NCBI RefSeq assembly: GCF_965200405.1
Contig: NZ_OZ241356.1
Coordinates: 2,728,001-2,792,000 of the forward strand
Length of the DNA stretch: 64,000 nucleotides
From: Glacieibacterium sp965200405
GTDB taxonomy: Bacteria; Pseudomonadota; Alphaproteobacteria; Sphingomonadales; Sphingomonadaceae
Direction of reading: 5' to 3'
Part shown: piece by piece, positions 16,468-24,750 of the stretch
Position numbering within the stretch: position 1 is the first letter of the stretch
Layout of the letters: each line of letters begins with the position of its first letter
Notes under the pieces: model-generated
What the model saw: the letters and a program-made list of their open reading frames with translations, nothing else
Database searches by the model: none
What the model was told of the DNA's origin: nothing
Made by a program: the position numbers and the translations under genes

Positions 16468-16973
16468 GCATCGAACGCGCGGTTCTGGCTGGCGGTTGTT
16501 TCTGGGGGATGCAGGACCTTGTCCGGCGCCTGCCCGGCGTGGTGTCGACCCGCGTCGGCTACACCGGCGGCGACGTGCCCAACGCCACCTATCGCAACCA
16601 CGGCGACCATGCCGAGGCGATCGAGATCAACTACGACTCGACCAAGACCAACTACAGGGCGTTGCTCGAGTTCTTTTTCCAGATCCACGATCCGAGCACG
16701 CTGAACCGCCAGGGCAATGACAGGGGTGCCAGCTATCGCTCGGCAATCTTCTACGTCGACGACGAGCAGCGCCGCATCGCGCTCGACACGATCGCCGACG
16801 TCGATGCCTCGGGTCTGTGGCCCGGCAAGACCGTGACGCAGGTCGTGCCGGTCGGCGACTTCTGGGAGGCGGAGCCCGAGCACCAGGATTACCTGGAGCG
16901 CATCCCGGGCGGCTACACTTGTCACTTCGTCCGTCCGGGCTGGAAGCTGCCAAGGCGGGCCGACGCGGCGTAG
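16464..16973 (+). CDS. msrA: Peptide-methionine (S)-S-oxide reductase MsrA
   Basis: The catalytic GGCFWG motif is at residues 10-15, followed by RVGYTGG and YRNHGDHAEAIEI, all typical of MsrA. At 169 residues it is the short form without an N-terminal extension. It reduces the S form of methionine sulfoxide, complementing the MsrB gene just upstream with which it overlaps by four bases. The C terminus is short and has no obvious resolving Cys pair beyond YTCHFVRPG. It ends the operon; a long AT-richer gap to the TonB receptor follows. Confidence 0.95.
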   Translation: MSIERAVLAGGCFWGMQDLVRRLPGVVSTRVGYTGGDVPNATYRNHGDHAEAIEINYDSTKTNYRALLEFFFQIHDPSTLNRQGNDRGASYRSAIFYVDDEQRRIALDTIADVDASGLWPGKTVTQVVPVGDFWEAEPEHQDYLERIPGGYTCHFVRPGWKLPRRADAA

Positions 16974-17349
16974 CGGGGACGCGCGGATCAGCGGCACACT
17001 CACGGTCGGGGCAAACGCTGGCCTTGCCGCTGGTCCAGGCACCATTTTGCCGGAAGCGGCGACGCGCTGAAATGCGCGGTCGAAGCAGGAACACGCTGTC
17101 CTAACATCGATGACCGGGCGCGGCTGCGCAGGTTCGCGACTGGTAAGGACGCTTCGCACCAAAGACTGGCGCGAGCGATCGAAGTTCGTCGTCGGATTTC
17201 GATACTTTACTCAAACAAATACAGTTGACACCATCATATATGATATCTTATTTCGACCTCAATAAATAACGGATCAAACCTTATAGCCTGCGAGGGCTGG
17301 GGCTTTTCCAAAACAATTCAGTCCGCAGCAATTGGCTGTGGGCACGCGG
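16974..17349. other. Long intergenic region upstream of TonB receptor 1
   Basis: About 375 bases without a supported gene. The first part is GC-rich like the coding surroundings. From about 17190 it becomes AT-rich and holds a TTGACA box and a 12-base palindrome (listed separately), then a long leader before the receptor. It most likely carries the receptor promoter and operator. Confidence 0.5.
17225..17253 (+). promoter_or_regulatory. Candidate promoter and palindromic operator for TonB receptor 1
   Basis: TTGACA at 17225-17230 is a perfect -35 box, with TTATTT 17 bases further on as a poor -10 candidate. Between them lies the perfect 12-base palindrome ATCATATATGAT (17233-17244), placed where a repressor would block RNA polymerase. 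The island is much more AT-rich than its surroundings. Function is inferred from position only. Confidence 0.45.
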
Positions 17350-20325
17350 ATGATCGACCGGGGCAAACGGTCGGCATTCGCGCCTTGGGGGACGTTCAAT
17401 GACGAGCTACAGCACCAGCAATGGTCGTGTCCGTGCGCGCCGCGGCACTGGCTATTACTGACCGGCGCATCGAGCCTCGCGGCAATGACGCTTTCTGCCG
17501 CGGCTTCGGCACAGGCACCCGCTGCGCCGGCGGACATGCAAGCGGCGCAGGACGGCGACATCGTCGTCACCGGTATTCGCGGCTCGCTACAGCGCAATCT
17601 CGACGTGAAGCGCAACGCCATTGGCGTCGTCGACGCGATCTCGTCGGAAGACATCGGCAAATTCCCAGACTCCAACGTGGCGGCATCGCTGCAGCGCCTT
17701 CCCGGCGTCTCGATCCAGCGTAGCGGCGCCCGTGGCGAGCCGACGGGCATCACCGTCCGGGGCTTTGGCGGCGATTTCAACACGACGTTGTTCGACGGTC
17801 GCCGCATCTCGACCGCAACGGGCAGCCGCTCCGTCGACTTCAGCACCGTCGGTTCCGACTTCATCGGCGGTCTGAGCGTCTACAAGACCCCGGACGTCTC
17901 GCTTTCGAGCAGCTCGATCGGCGCGACCGTCAACGTCCAGTTCGCCAAGCCCTTCGATCGACCCGGCTTTCGCCTCGCGGCTTCCGGCTCGGGATCGTTA
18001 CAGGACAAGGCGGGCAGGGTAGTCCCGGCCGGCGGCATCCTGTTCAGCGACACGTTTGCAGACGATACATTCGGCATCCTCGCCGATGCGATGTACACGC
18101 GTCACGACACGCAAAGTAATCGCGTCTACGTCGCGGGCTGGATCGCGCAGAATTTCGCCGGCTGCCAGCTCGCCGGGTCGAGTGATCCCGGCTGCGCCGC
18201 GCCGGGCGCGCTTGCGACTGCCAACAAGAACACCGTCGGCTGGTTTCCCCAGCAGTACGGCGCCTACCAGAACAACGTGAAAGACGAGCGCATCGATGGC
18301 CGTCTTGCCCTGCAGTGGCAGCCCAGCGACAAGCTGCTGGTCACCATCGACGACAATTTCTCGCGCCAGAAGATCACCAACGACAATTACGGCTACGGCG
18401 TCTGGTTCAACCAGGCGAACCTGCGCAACGTCCAACTCGACAAGAACGGTGCGGTCACGGATTTCAAGCAGCCCGGCGTGTCGCAGACCGACTTCAATGC
18501 CGCCAACGGCTATATCGTCAACCAGACGAACCTGACCGGCCTCAACGTCAAATGGGACGTGTCGGACAACTTCAAGATCGAAGGCGATGCCTCGTTCGCG
18601 AAAAGCTGGCTCAACCCCAACGGCAAGGGCGGCACGGCAAACGGTGACGTCGGCTATGGCTATGACCTGATGAACCCGAATTTCGGTCTCAAGGTCAGCG
18701 GTGACAGCCGCAACACCCTGCCGGAGCTGCATAATTACGGCGTCGGCGGTAACCCGACGTTATGGGCTCCGACGGACACTCTCGGCTCCCATGTCTCCGG
18801 GCGCAGCCGCGATGTGAACACCGACGTCGTCAAGCAGGCTCGCTTGAGCGCGCAGTGGAAGCAGGACGACTTCACCATCAAGTTCGGCGGCGATTACATC
18901 GACGATCACTACAAGCTGACGCCCTACGGCTTCGGCACCAGCAACTTCAGCCAGGCCTATGCGGGCTATGGTCCGTACGGCCAGACCAAGGTGGCCGGCG
19001 TCAAGATCCCGGCGAGCCTGATCGGCGGATCGATCAGCCTGGACAATTTCATCCCGGGATATGTCGGCGCATCGCCGCCGAACGTGCTGCAGTACAACGC
19101 CTGGGATTACCTGCATTATCTCGAAGGCCTGGGTAACCCGCAGGCGACCAACATCCCGGGCTTCGCCTATGGTGGCGTACCGACGTTCAAGGGCGCTTTC
19201 GATCTCTCGGTGAACCCGGCGAGCATCCGCAACATCCACGAGAAGACGTGGGGGCTGTTCGTTCGCGCCAATTTCGACACCGAGATCGCCAGCATGCCGT
19301 TCCACTTCAATGCCGGCGTCCGCGAGGAGCATACCGATCTCGTATCCTCGGGCTTTTCGCGGCTTCCGGTCAGCATGCGGGTGAACCCCGGCGATCCGAC
19401 GCTGATGACGGTGACGTTGAGCGATCCGATCCCGATCTCGACGCCCAACAGCTATGCCTTCCTGCTACCCAGCATCGACATGAAGCTGGAGCTGACGGAC
19501 AAGCTGCACCTGCGCTTCGATGCTTCGCGGACGTTGACCCGGGCGTCGCTCAGCGTGCTGAACCCGGTCCTGACAGTGCCGACCGGGCCGCGAACCGGTT
19601 CGCTGTCGGCGACCGGCGGCAACCCGCTGCTCAAGCCATACCTCGCCGACAATTTCGATGTTGCGGCGGAGTGGTACTACAAGCCGAACTCCTACCTGTC
19701 GGTGAACTTCTTCCTGAAGAACGTGTCGAACTTCGTCGTCGGTGGCACGACGCGGCAGACCATTGCGACGCCGGCCGGCACGCCGGTGGTGGATCCGACC
19801 ACCGGGCAGCCCGCGGTCTTTACCGTGACCCAACAGGTCAACGGTCCGGAAGCGACGGTCCGCGGTGTGGAAATCGCCGTTCAGCATGTCTTCGGCGACA
19901 GCGGCTTTGGCGTTACTGCCAACGCCACGCTGGTCGACACCAACAAGCCGTACGACAAGTCCAACCGGACGACGACCGGCTTTGCGGTAACCGGCCTGGC
20001 AAGCTCTGCGAACTTCGTCGGCTTCTTCGATAAATATGGCTTTGAAGCGCGCGTCGCGCTCAACTACCGCGGCGAATACCTGCTGCAGTTCGGCCAGCCC
20101 CAGGCCAGCGGAACCCTGTTCGGATCGGAGCCGATCTTCGTCAACCGCAGCCTGCAACTTGATGTCAGCACCAGCTACGAGATCACGCCGCAGTTCACCG
20201 TGTTTGCCGAGGGGCTGAACCTCAACAACGAGACGTACAGTACGCACGGGCGCTTCGATAACCAGCTGCTGGAGGTCTTCCGCTACGGTCGGCGCTTCAC
20301 GGCTGGCGTGCGCTTCCGCTTCTGA
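17350..20325 (+). CDS. TonB-dependent receptor 1 (carbohydrate type)
   Basis: This outer-membrane receptor of about 990 residues shows DGDIVVTGIRGSLQRNLD, a plug domain with EDIGKFPDSNVAASLQRLPG and ITVRGFGGDFNTTLFDGRR, and a 22-strand barrel ending in RRFTAGVRFRF with terminal Phe. It is a clear paralogue of the receptor at 34602, sharing most of the plug. The N terminus is odd. A hydrophobic signal-like stretch (LLLTGASSLAAMTLSAAASA) is present, but in-frame starts before it (TTG 17332, ATG 17350) have poor ribosome sites. An ATG at 17399 with a GGGGGAC site lies in another frame and hits a stop after 20 codons. A one-base loss near 17440 may have split the true start from the gene. Confidence 0.85.
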   Translation: MIDRGKRSAFAPWGTFNDELQHQQWSCPCAPRHWLLLTGASSLAAMTLSAAASAQAPAAPADMQAAQDGDIVVTGIRGSLQRNLDVKRNAIGVVDAISSEDIGKFPDSNVAASLQRLPGVSIQRSGARGEPTGITVRGFGGDFNTTLFDGRRISTATGSRSVDFSTVGSDFIGGLSVYKTPDVSLSSSSIGATVNVQFAKPFDRPGFRLAASGSGSLQDKAGRVVPAGGILFSDTFADDTFGILADAMYTRHDTQSNRVYVAGWIAQNFAGCQLAGSSDPGCAAPGALATANKNTVGWFPQQYGAYQNNVKDERIDGRLALQWQPSDKLLVTIDDNFSRQKITNDNYGYGVWFNQANLRNVQLDKNGAVTDFKQPGVSQTDFNAANGYIVNQTNLTGLNVKWDVSDNFKIEGDASFAKSWLNPNGKGGTANGDVGYGYDLMNPNFGLKVSGDSRNTLPELHNYGVGGNPTLWAPTDTLGSHVSGRSRDVNTDVVKQARLSAQWKQDDFTIKFGGDYIDDHYKLTPYGFGTSNFSQAYAGYGPYGQTKVAGVKIPASLIGGSISLDNFIPGYVGASPPNVLQYNAWDYLHYLEGLGNPQATNIPGFAYGGVPTFKGAFDLSVNPASIRNIHEKTWGLFVRANFDTEIASMPFHFNAGVREEHTDLVSSGFSRLPVSMRVNPGDPTLMTVTLSDPIPISTPNSYAFLLPSIDMKLELTDKLHLRFDASRTLTRASLSVLNPVLTVPTGPRTGSLSATGGNPLLKPYLADNFDVAAEWYYKPNSYLSVNFFLKNVSNFVVGGTTRQTIATPAGTPVVDPTTGQPAVFTVTQQVNGPEATVRGVEIAVQHVFGDSGFGVTANATLVDTNKPYDKSNRTTTGFAVTGLASSANFVGFFDKYGFEARVALNYRGEYLLQFGQPQASGTLFGSEPIFVNRSLQLDVSTSYEITPQFTVFAEGLNLNNETYSTHGRFDNQLLEVFRYGRRFTAGVRFRF

Positions 20326-20386
20326 CGACCGACAGCGTACTGGCCTGGAAGCAGGAGACAGCCGGTTTGTCCGTGCTAGTGTGAAC

Positions 20387-20418
20387 GTCCGGCGCTGATG
20401 ACGATATCAGCGCCGGAC
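20387..20418. terminator. Strong perfect hairpin after TonB receptor 1
   Basis: A 13-base perfect inverted repeat (arms GTCCGGCGCTGAT and ATCAGCGCCGGAC) with a six-base loop lies 61 bases after the receptor stop. There is no run of T after it, so if it ends transcription it does so without a classical tail. Being symmetric, it could also be an operator for the downstream transporter. Confidence 0.45.
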
Positions 20419-20588
20419 TGCACGATGGTCGTTTCAGGTTCGCAAGGGCAGCAGGATGAGGCTTCTACCTCCCGGACGGCACCGCCTGCTCGACGTCGGT
20501 GTCTCGCTCCCCGGCACTCGGCTGCCCACAGCGAAAAGTCGCCATCGTTGAGCAGGACGTCGCCGCCAATGCAGACGGGGAGAGCCGG

Positions 20589-22259
20589 ATGACGACGACA
20601 TCGATGGTCGAGGGCGGCGCATCGGCGCCGGTGCGGCAAAGCCACGCCAAGGTCATCGTCGCATCGTCGCTCGGCACCATCTTCGAATGGTATGACTTTT
20701 ATTTGTACGGCCTGCTTGCGACGGTGATCTCGACGCAGTTCTTCTCGGGCGTCAACGAGACGACCGGCTTCATCTTCGCGCTCGCCGCCTTTGCAGCCGG
20801 CTTCGCGGTCCGCCCGTTCGGCGCGCTGTTCTTCGGGCGCATCGGCGATCTTGTCGGGCGCAAGAACACGTTCCTGGTGACCATGGGCATCATGGGCCTG
20901 TCGACCTTCGTCGTCGGACTGTTGCCGAGCTATGCCAGCATCGGGGTCGCCGCGCCGATCTGCCTGGTGCTGCTGCGCCTGTTGCAGGGCCTGGCGCTGG
21001 GTGGCGAATATGGCGGCGCCGCAACCTATGTCGCCGAGCATGCGCCGGAGGGCAGGCGGGGCCTGTTCACCAGCTTCATCCAGACGACCGCGACGCTGGG
21101 GCTGTTCGCGGCGCTGCTGGTGGTTATCGGCGTCCGCACCGCACTGGGCGAGACGGCGTTCCTCGACTGGGGCTGGCGCGTGCCGTTCCTGGTCTCGATC
21201 GTCCTGCTCGGCGTGTCGATGTGGATCCGGATGCAGCTGGCGGAGAGCCCGGTCTTCAAGGAGATGAAGGACGCCGGCAAGACCTCCAAGGCGCCGCTGA
21301 CCGAGGCGTTCGGCAAGTGGCCCAACCTCAAGATCGTCATCATCGCGCTGGTCGGTGCGGTCGCCGGGCAGGCGGTGGTCTGGTACACCGGGCAGTTCTA
21401 CGCGCTGTTCTTTCTCGAGAAGACGCTGAAAGTCGACGGCGCGACGACCAACATCCTGATCGCCATCGCGCTGGCCTGCGCGACGCCGCTGTTCGTGGTG
21501 TTCGGCTGGCTGTCGGACAGGATCGGGCGCAAGCCGATCATCATGGCGGGCTGCGCCTTGGCGGCATTGACGTATTTCCCGCTGTTCGAGGCGCTGACGC
21601 AGGCTGCCAATCCGGCGCTGGCCCAGGCCCAGGCAACCGCGCCGGTGTCGGTGATCGCGCACGGCGACGACTGCTCGTTCCAGTTCGACCCGGTCGGCAA
21701 GAACAAGTTCGACAGCCGCTCGTGCGACGTCGCCAAGGCGTATCTCGCCAAGGCATCGGTGTCGTACACCAACGTCGAGGCGCCCGCGGGCACCGTCGCC
21801 AGCATCATGGTCGGCGACACGCTGATCCCCGGTGTCGATACCGACGCGCTGACCGGCGACGCCCGCAAGGCGGCGATCGCGGCCTTCCAGGGCTCCACCA
21901 AGGCCGCGCTGGCCTCGGTCGGCTACCCGGAGAAGGCTGACCCGGCGCGGATCGACAAGCCGCTGGTCGTCGCGATCCTGTTCGTTCTCGCGGCGTATGT
22001 GACGATGGTCTACGGCCCGATTGCCGCGTTGCTCGTCGAGCTGTTCCCGACGCGGATCCGCTACACTTCGATGTCGCTGCCCTATCACATCGGCAACGGC
22101 TGGTTCGGTGGCTTCCTGCCGACGACGGCGTTCGCGATGGTCGCGGCGACTGGCGATATCTATTATGGCCTGTGGTACCCGGTCGTCGTCGCGCTGGTCA
22201 CGCTGGTCGCCGGCCTCCTGTTCCTGCCTGAAACACGAAACCGGCGACTGGCGGATTAG
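20589..22259 (+). CDS. MFS transporter, metabolite:H+ symporter (MHS) type with periplasmic loop
   Basis: The start is ATG 20589, after GGGGAGAG. The 556-residue protein carries the MHS start FEWYDFYLYG, the MFS signature GRIGDLVGRKNTFL between helices 2 and 3, RLLQGLALGGEYGGA in helix 4, and DRIGRKPIIMAG after helix 8. About 120 residues of polar sequence containing a Cys pair (DDCSF, RSCDV) are inserted between helices 9 and 10. This is an enlarged periplasmic loop seen in some sphingomonad transporters of this group. MHS proteins carry organic acids, betaines or similar solutes with protons. The substrate is not evident. Its last four bases overlap the convergent gene at 22256. Confidence 0.85.
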   Translation: MTTTSMVEGGASAPVRQSHAKVIVASSLGTIFEWYDFYLYGLLATVISTQFFSGVNETTGFIFALAAFAAGFAVRPFGALFFGRIGDLVGRKNTFLVTMGIMGLSTFVVGLLPSYASIGVAAPICLVLLRLLQGLALGGEYGGAATYVAEHAPEGRRGLFTSFIQTTATLGLFAALLVVIGVRTALGETAFLDWGWRVPFLVSIVLLGVSMWIRMQLAESPVFKEMKDAGKTSKAPLTEAFGKWPNLKIVIIALVGAVAGQAVVWYTGQFYALFFLEKTLKVDGATTNILIAIALACATPLFVVFGWLSDRIGRKPIIMAGCALAALTYFPLFEALTQAANPALAQAQATAPVSVIAHGDDCSFQFDPVGKNKFDSRSCDVAKAYLAKASVSYTNVEAPAGTVASIMVGDTLIPGVDTDALTGDARKAAIAAFQGSTKAALASVGYPEKADPARIDKPLVVAILFVLAAYVTMVYGPIAALLVELFPTRIRYTSMSLPYHIGNGWFGGFLPTTAFAMVAATGDIYYGLWYPVVVALVTLVAGLLFLPETRNRRLAD

Positions 22260-22693
22260 TCGACGAAGATTGCCTGGAAGACGATCTTGTCGCCGCGCAC
22301 GATGAAGACGTCCTTGCCGGTGACCTGCTGCTTCTGACCCTTGAACTGAGTCCAGTGCAGGATCGCGCCGTCCGGACCGGCGGGCTCGATGCTGGTGACC
22401 ATCGACTTGACGCCTGCATGATGGCCGGCGTCGGTCAGGGTCGAGAACACCCGCCGCGCCTCTGTCTGGCCGGAGAACACGCCCGGGCCGTCGGCGGGCA
22501 ACTGGCCGGAGACGAGGCCCTTGGGCGTGACCACGACAGTGTTGGCGGCGTAGTCGTTCATGATCGGCTGGAGCTTGCCGATCTTCATGTTGTCGACATG
22601 GCGTTGCACGATCGCCGCGGGGGTGGCGGCGGTGGCGGCAGTGGCAAGGCCGAGCCCGATAACCAGCGCGGCGGCGGTGAGGCGGAAGTTCAT
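22256..22693 (-). CDS. Exported NTF2-like (SnoaL-type) protein
   Basis: A 145-residue protein with a clear Sec signal peptide (MNFRLTAAALVIGLGLATAATA). The mature part has the cone fold plan of NTF2-like proteins: a first helix AAIVQRHVDNM, then MNDYAANTVVV, and the closing strands AILHWTQFKGQ and DVFIVRGDKIVFQAIF. Such proteins bind small ligands or act as isomerases or cyclases, but catalytic residues cannot be assigned here. It is the last gene of a seven-gene minus-strand group that begins with the esterase at 31402, and should be periplasmic. Confidence 0.7.
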   Translation of the reverse strand: MNFRLTAAALVIGLGLATAATAATPAAIVQRHVDNMKIGKLQPIMNDYAANTVVVTPKGLVSGQLPADGPGVFSGQTEARRVFSTLTDAGHHAGVKSMVTSIEPAGPDGAILHWTQFKGQKQQVTGKDVFIVRGDKIVFQAIFVD

Positions 22694-22720
22694 GATCGTC
22701 TCCTTCTGAATGGTTGCGCG

Positions 22721-23707
22721 TCAGCCTTCGTAAGCGATGCCGGCTTCATGATCACGAATGATCTGCTTGATCGCCGCTGGCTTGACCGGCAGCTTGTTTT
22801 GGTTGGCGGTGAGCCATGCAAAGAAATCGGCCTCGATCGCCGGGGTCCAGCGGGTGTCGATCTGCCCGGCGGTGTACTTGCCCTCGCGCAGGCGCAGATG
22901 CCCGAAAGTGTCGCGCAGGCGGGTGTTCTCCGACAGCTTGACGACCTTTTCCGCCAGCTGCGGTGGGATGAACAGCACGCCACCATCGCGGCCGAGCACG
23001 ACGTCGCCGGGCATTGCGGTCGCCTTGCCGATGCGGATCGGTTCGTTGATCCCGACCATCGTCGAGTTGAGCCGGGCGCCCGTCGCCATCGCGCCGAAGT
23101 GGTGCGACGGATCGTAGGAGCGCACGAACGACACGAAGTTGGGCAGTTCCTTCAGACCGTTGATATCGCGGACTGCGCCGTCATAGACGATGCCGTTGCC
23201 GCTGCGGGCGTAGATGGCGTTGCCGACGTTGTCGCCGATCGAGGGGCCGTCCTGTTTCAGCCCGAAATGGTCGCTGACATAGACGTCACCCTTTTGCAGC
23301 ATGTCGACCGGCCAGGCATTCATCGCGCCCTTGCGCTGGTCGGCGACGCCCTGCTTTTCCAGGATGACTTGGATGTCGGGACGACCGGGCAGCCACTGCG
23401 AGGTCAGCGCACGGCCGACCAGTATCTTGTCGGGGAAGATCGACAGCCAGCCGTCCTCATACTGATGGTTGAAGCCGGCGCTGCGCAGTGTCGCCCACGC
23501 CTCCTCCAGCGTTACCGAGCGCATCCGCTCCAGCACGTCGTCGGGCACCTTGGGCCGCCCGTCGGGGAACCGCTCCCCGGTCCACGCCGCGGTGTAGCGG
23601 ATCACCTGTTCCGGCGAGAAGAAGCCGTCGGCAGCACTTGCCGCCACTGGCAGAATCGCCACGGCGAGGGCCAGCGCAGCACCGCGAAGCCGCCAGTTCG
23701 ATCGCAT
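22721..23707 (-). CDS. Exported RraA-like (HMG/CHA aldolase-fold) protein
   Basis: The frame is open to 23938, but a CAACAGGAG ribosome site is placed for the ATG at 23707, six bases away, giving 328 residues that start with a signal peptide (LRGAALALAVAILPVAASA). The mature protein has the RraA fold: GDVYVSDHFG, IGDNVGNAIYARSGNGIVYDGAVRDINGL and a metal-binding stretch ending PGDVVLGRDGGVLFIP. In RraA-like aldolases the R-D pair near GAVRD and a following Asp bind Mg and substrate. Family members are normally cytoplasmic (aldolases or RNase E regulator), so export is unusual. It is grouped with ThuA-like, esterase and GH3 genes, suggesting action on a sugar-derived acid. Confidence 0.75.
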   Translation of the reverse strand: MRSNWRLRGAALALAVAILPVAASAADGFFSPEQVIRYTAAWTGERFPDGRPKVPDDVLERMRSVTLEEAWATLRSAGFNHQYEDGWLSIFPDKILVGRALTSQWLPGRPDIQVILEKQGVADQRKGAMNAWPVDMLQKGDVYVSDHFGLKQDGPSIGDNVGNAIYARSGNGIVYDGAVRDINGLKELPNFVSFVRSYDPSHHFGAMATGARLNSTMVGINEPIRIGKATAMPGDVVLGRDGGVLFIPPQLAEKVVKLSENTRLRDTFGHLRLREGKYTAGQIDTRWTPAIEADFFAWLTANQNKLPVKPAAIKQIIRDHEAGIAYEG

Positions 23708-23735
23708 GCTCATCTCCTGTTGTCTTTCAATTGGA

Positions 23736-24638
23736 TCAGTCGACGCCAGCTTGTAGCTCGGCCGTCGCGCCACCGCGGGGAACTTCGACGCCGGCCGACC
23801 ACAGGATGCCGTTGACCAGGAAGCGCCGCTGCTGGGCGAACAGATGCATGTTGTCGTGGAAGTCGTTGCCGCCCCAGACCATCGAGCGACCACCGCCGGG
23901 GCGCTCGTAGGCCCAGGCGACCGGACCGCCGGAGCCATTGGTGGCGGTCGCCGGCTTGGCGTTCAGCAGCTCGGTCCGGCCGGCGTTGTCGGCGAGGAAA
24001 TAGCGCGAATACATCTCCTCGCGCGGCATCCACGGCTTGACGCCACGCAGGACGGGATGCTTGCCGCCGATCGGCCGGATGTCCCATTTATCGACCGGGT
24101 TGTGCGATAGATAGGGGATCCAGGCACCACCCAGCCAGTCGTTCCAATAGATCAGGCCTGCGCGATTGTCGGTCCACATCGTGTAGTGGAACACCACCAG
24201 CCCGGTCTTCTTGCGCTTCAGCAACGCGTCGAAGCCTTTCAGGGCCGCGGTGTTTTCCGCGTCGTAGGTCAGGCCGTCGGTGTCGGCATATTGCGGAAAC
24301 ATCGCGCCGGTCTCGCGCTTCAGCCAGTCGCCGTTGCCGTCGATGACGATCGCATCGGCACTTTCCAGCGCGGCGAGATCGCGCGGCTTCTGCCCGACGA
24401 TAACTTCGGTCGTCACCTGCCGGTTGGTGCCGGAATGCTCCAACATGTACGCCAGCTCGCGCAGGTCCTTTTCATATTCGTGGCGGCCGACGGCGCCGTG
24501 TTGCTTCGGCCCGGCAAACAGCACGATCTTCACCGGCGGCAGCGGCACCGGTGCCGCCTGCGCCGAGACCATGATCATCATGCCGAACCCAGCCAGCGCA
24601 AACCGCGCCAGCCGTTCGGTCGAGCCAAGCAGCTTCAA
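23736..24638 (-). CDS. Exported ThuA-like domain protein
   Basis: I take the TTG at 24638 as start. It follows a GGGGGATC ribosome site and puts a signal peptide (RLARFALAGFGMMIMVSAQA) right at the N terminus, giving 300 residues. The body has the ThuA pattern: VKIVLFAGPKQHGAVGRHEY, the strand SADAIVIDGNGDW, and GLVVFHYTMW, with H residues in the SHNPVDKWDI and GGKHPVL segments and a C-terminal WGGNDFHDNMH. ThuA proteins (trehalose utilisation type, glutamine-amidotransferase-like fold) accompany sugar oxidation genes, but their reaction is not well settled. A much longer open frame upstream to 24974 lacks coding features. Confidence 0.75.
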   Translation of the reverse strand: MKLLGSTERLARFALAGFGMMIMVSAQAAPVPLPPVKIVLFAGPKQHGAVGRHEYEKDLRELAYMLEHSGTNRQVTTEVIVGQKPRDLAALESADAIVIDGNGDWLKRETGAMFPQYADTDGLTYDAENTAALKGFDALLKRKKTGLVVFHYTMWTDNRAGLIYWNDWLGGAWIPYLSHNPVDKWDIRPIGGKHPVLRGVKPWMPREEMYSRYFLADNAGRTELLNAKPATATNGSGGPVAWAYERPGGGRSMVWGGNDFHDNMHLFAQQRRFLVNGILWSAGVEVPRGGATAELQAGVD

Positions 24639-24750
24639 GTATGATCCCCCAGGATTATCGCGAACGCCGAGCCACGGGGATTCTTGCGATCCTCCGCCGG
24701 TCGTCGATGGTTGCCATACTCCGACAATATAGCCAATCCCTCGCCGGTCG

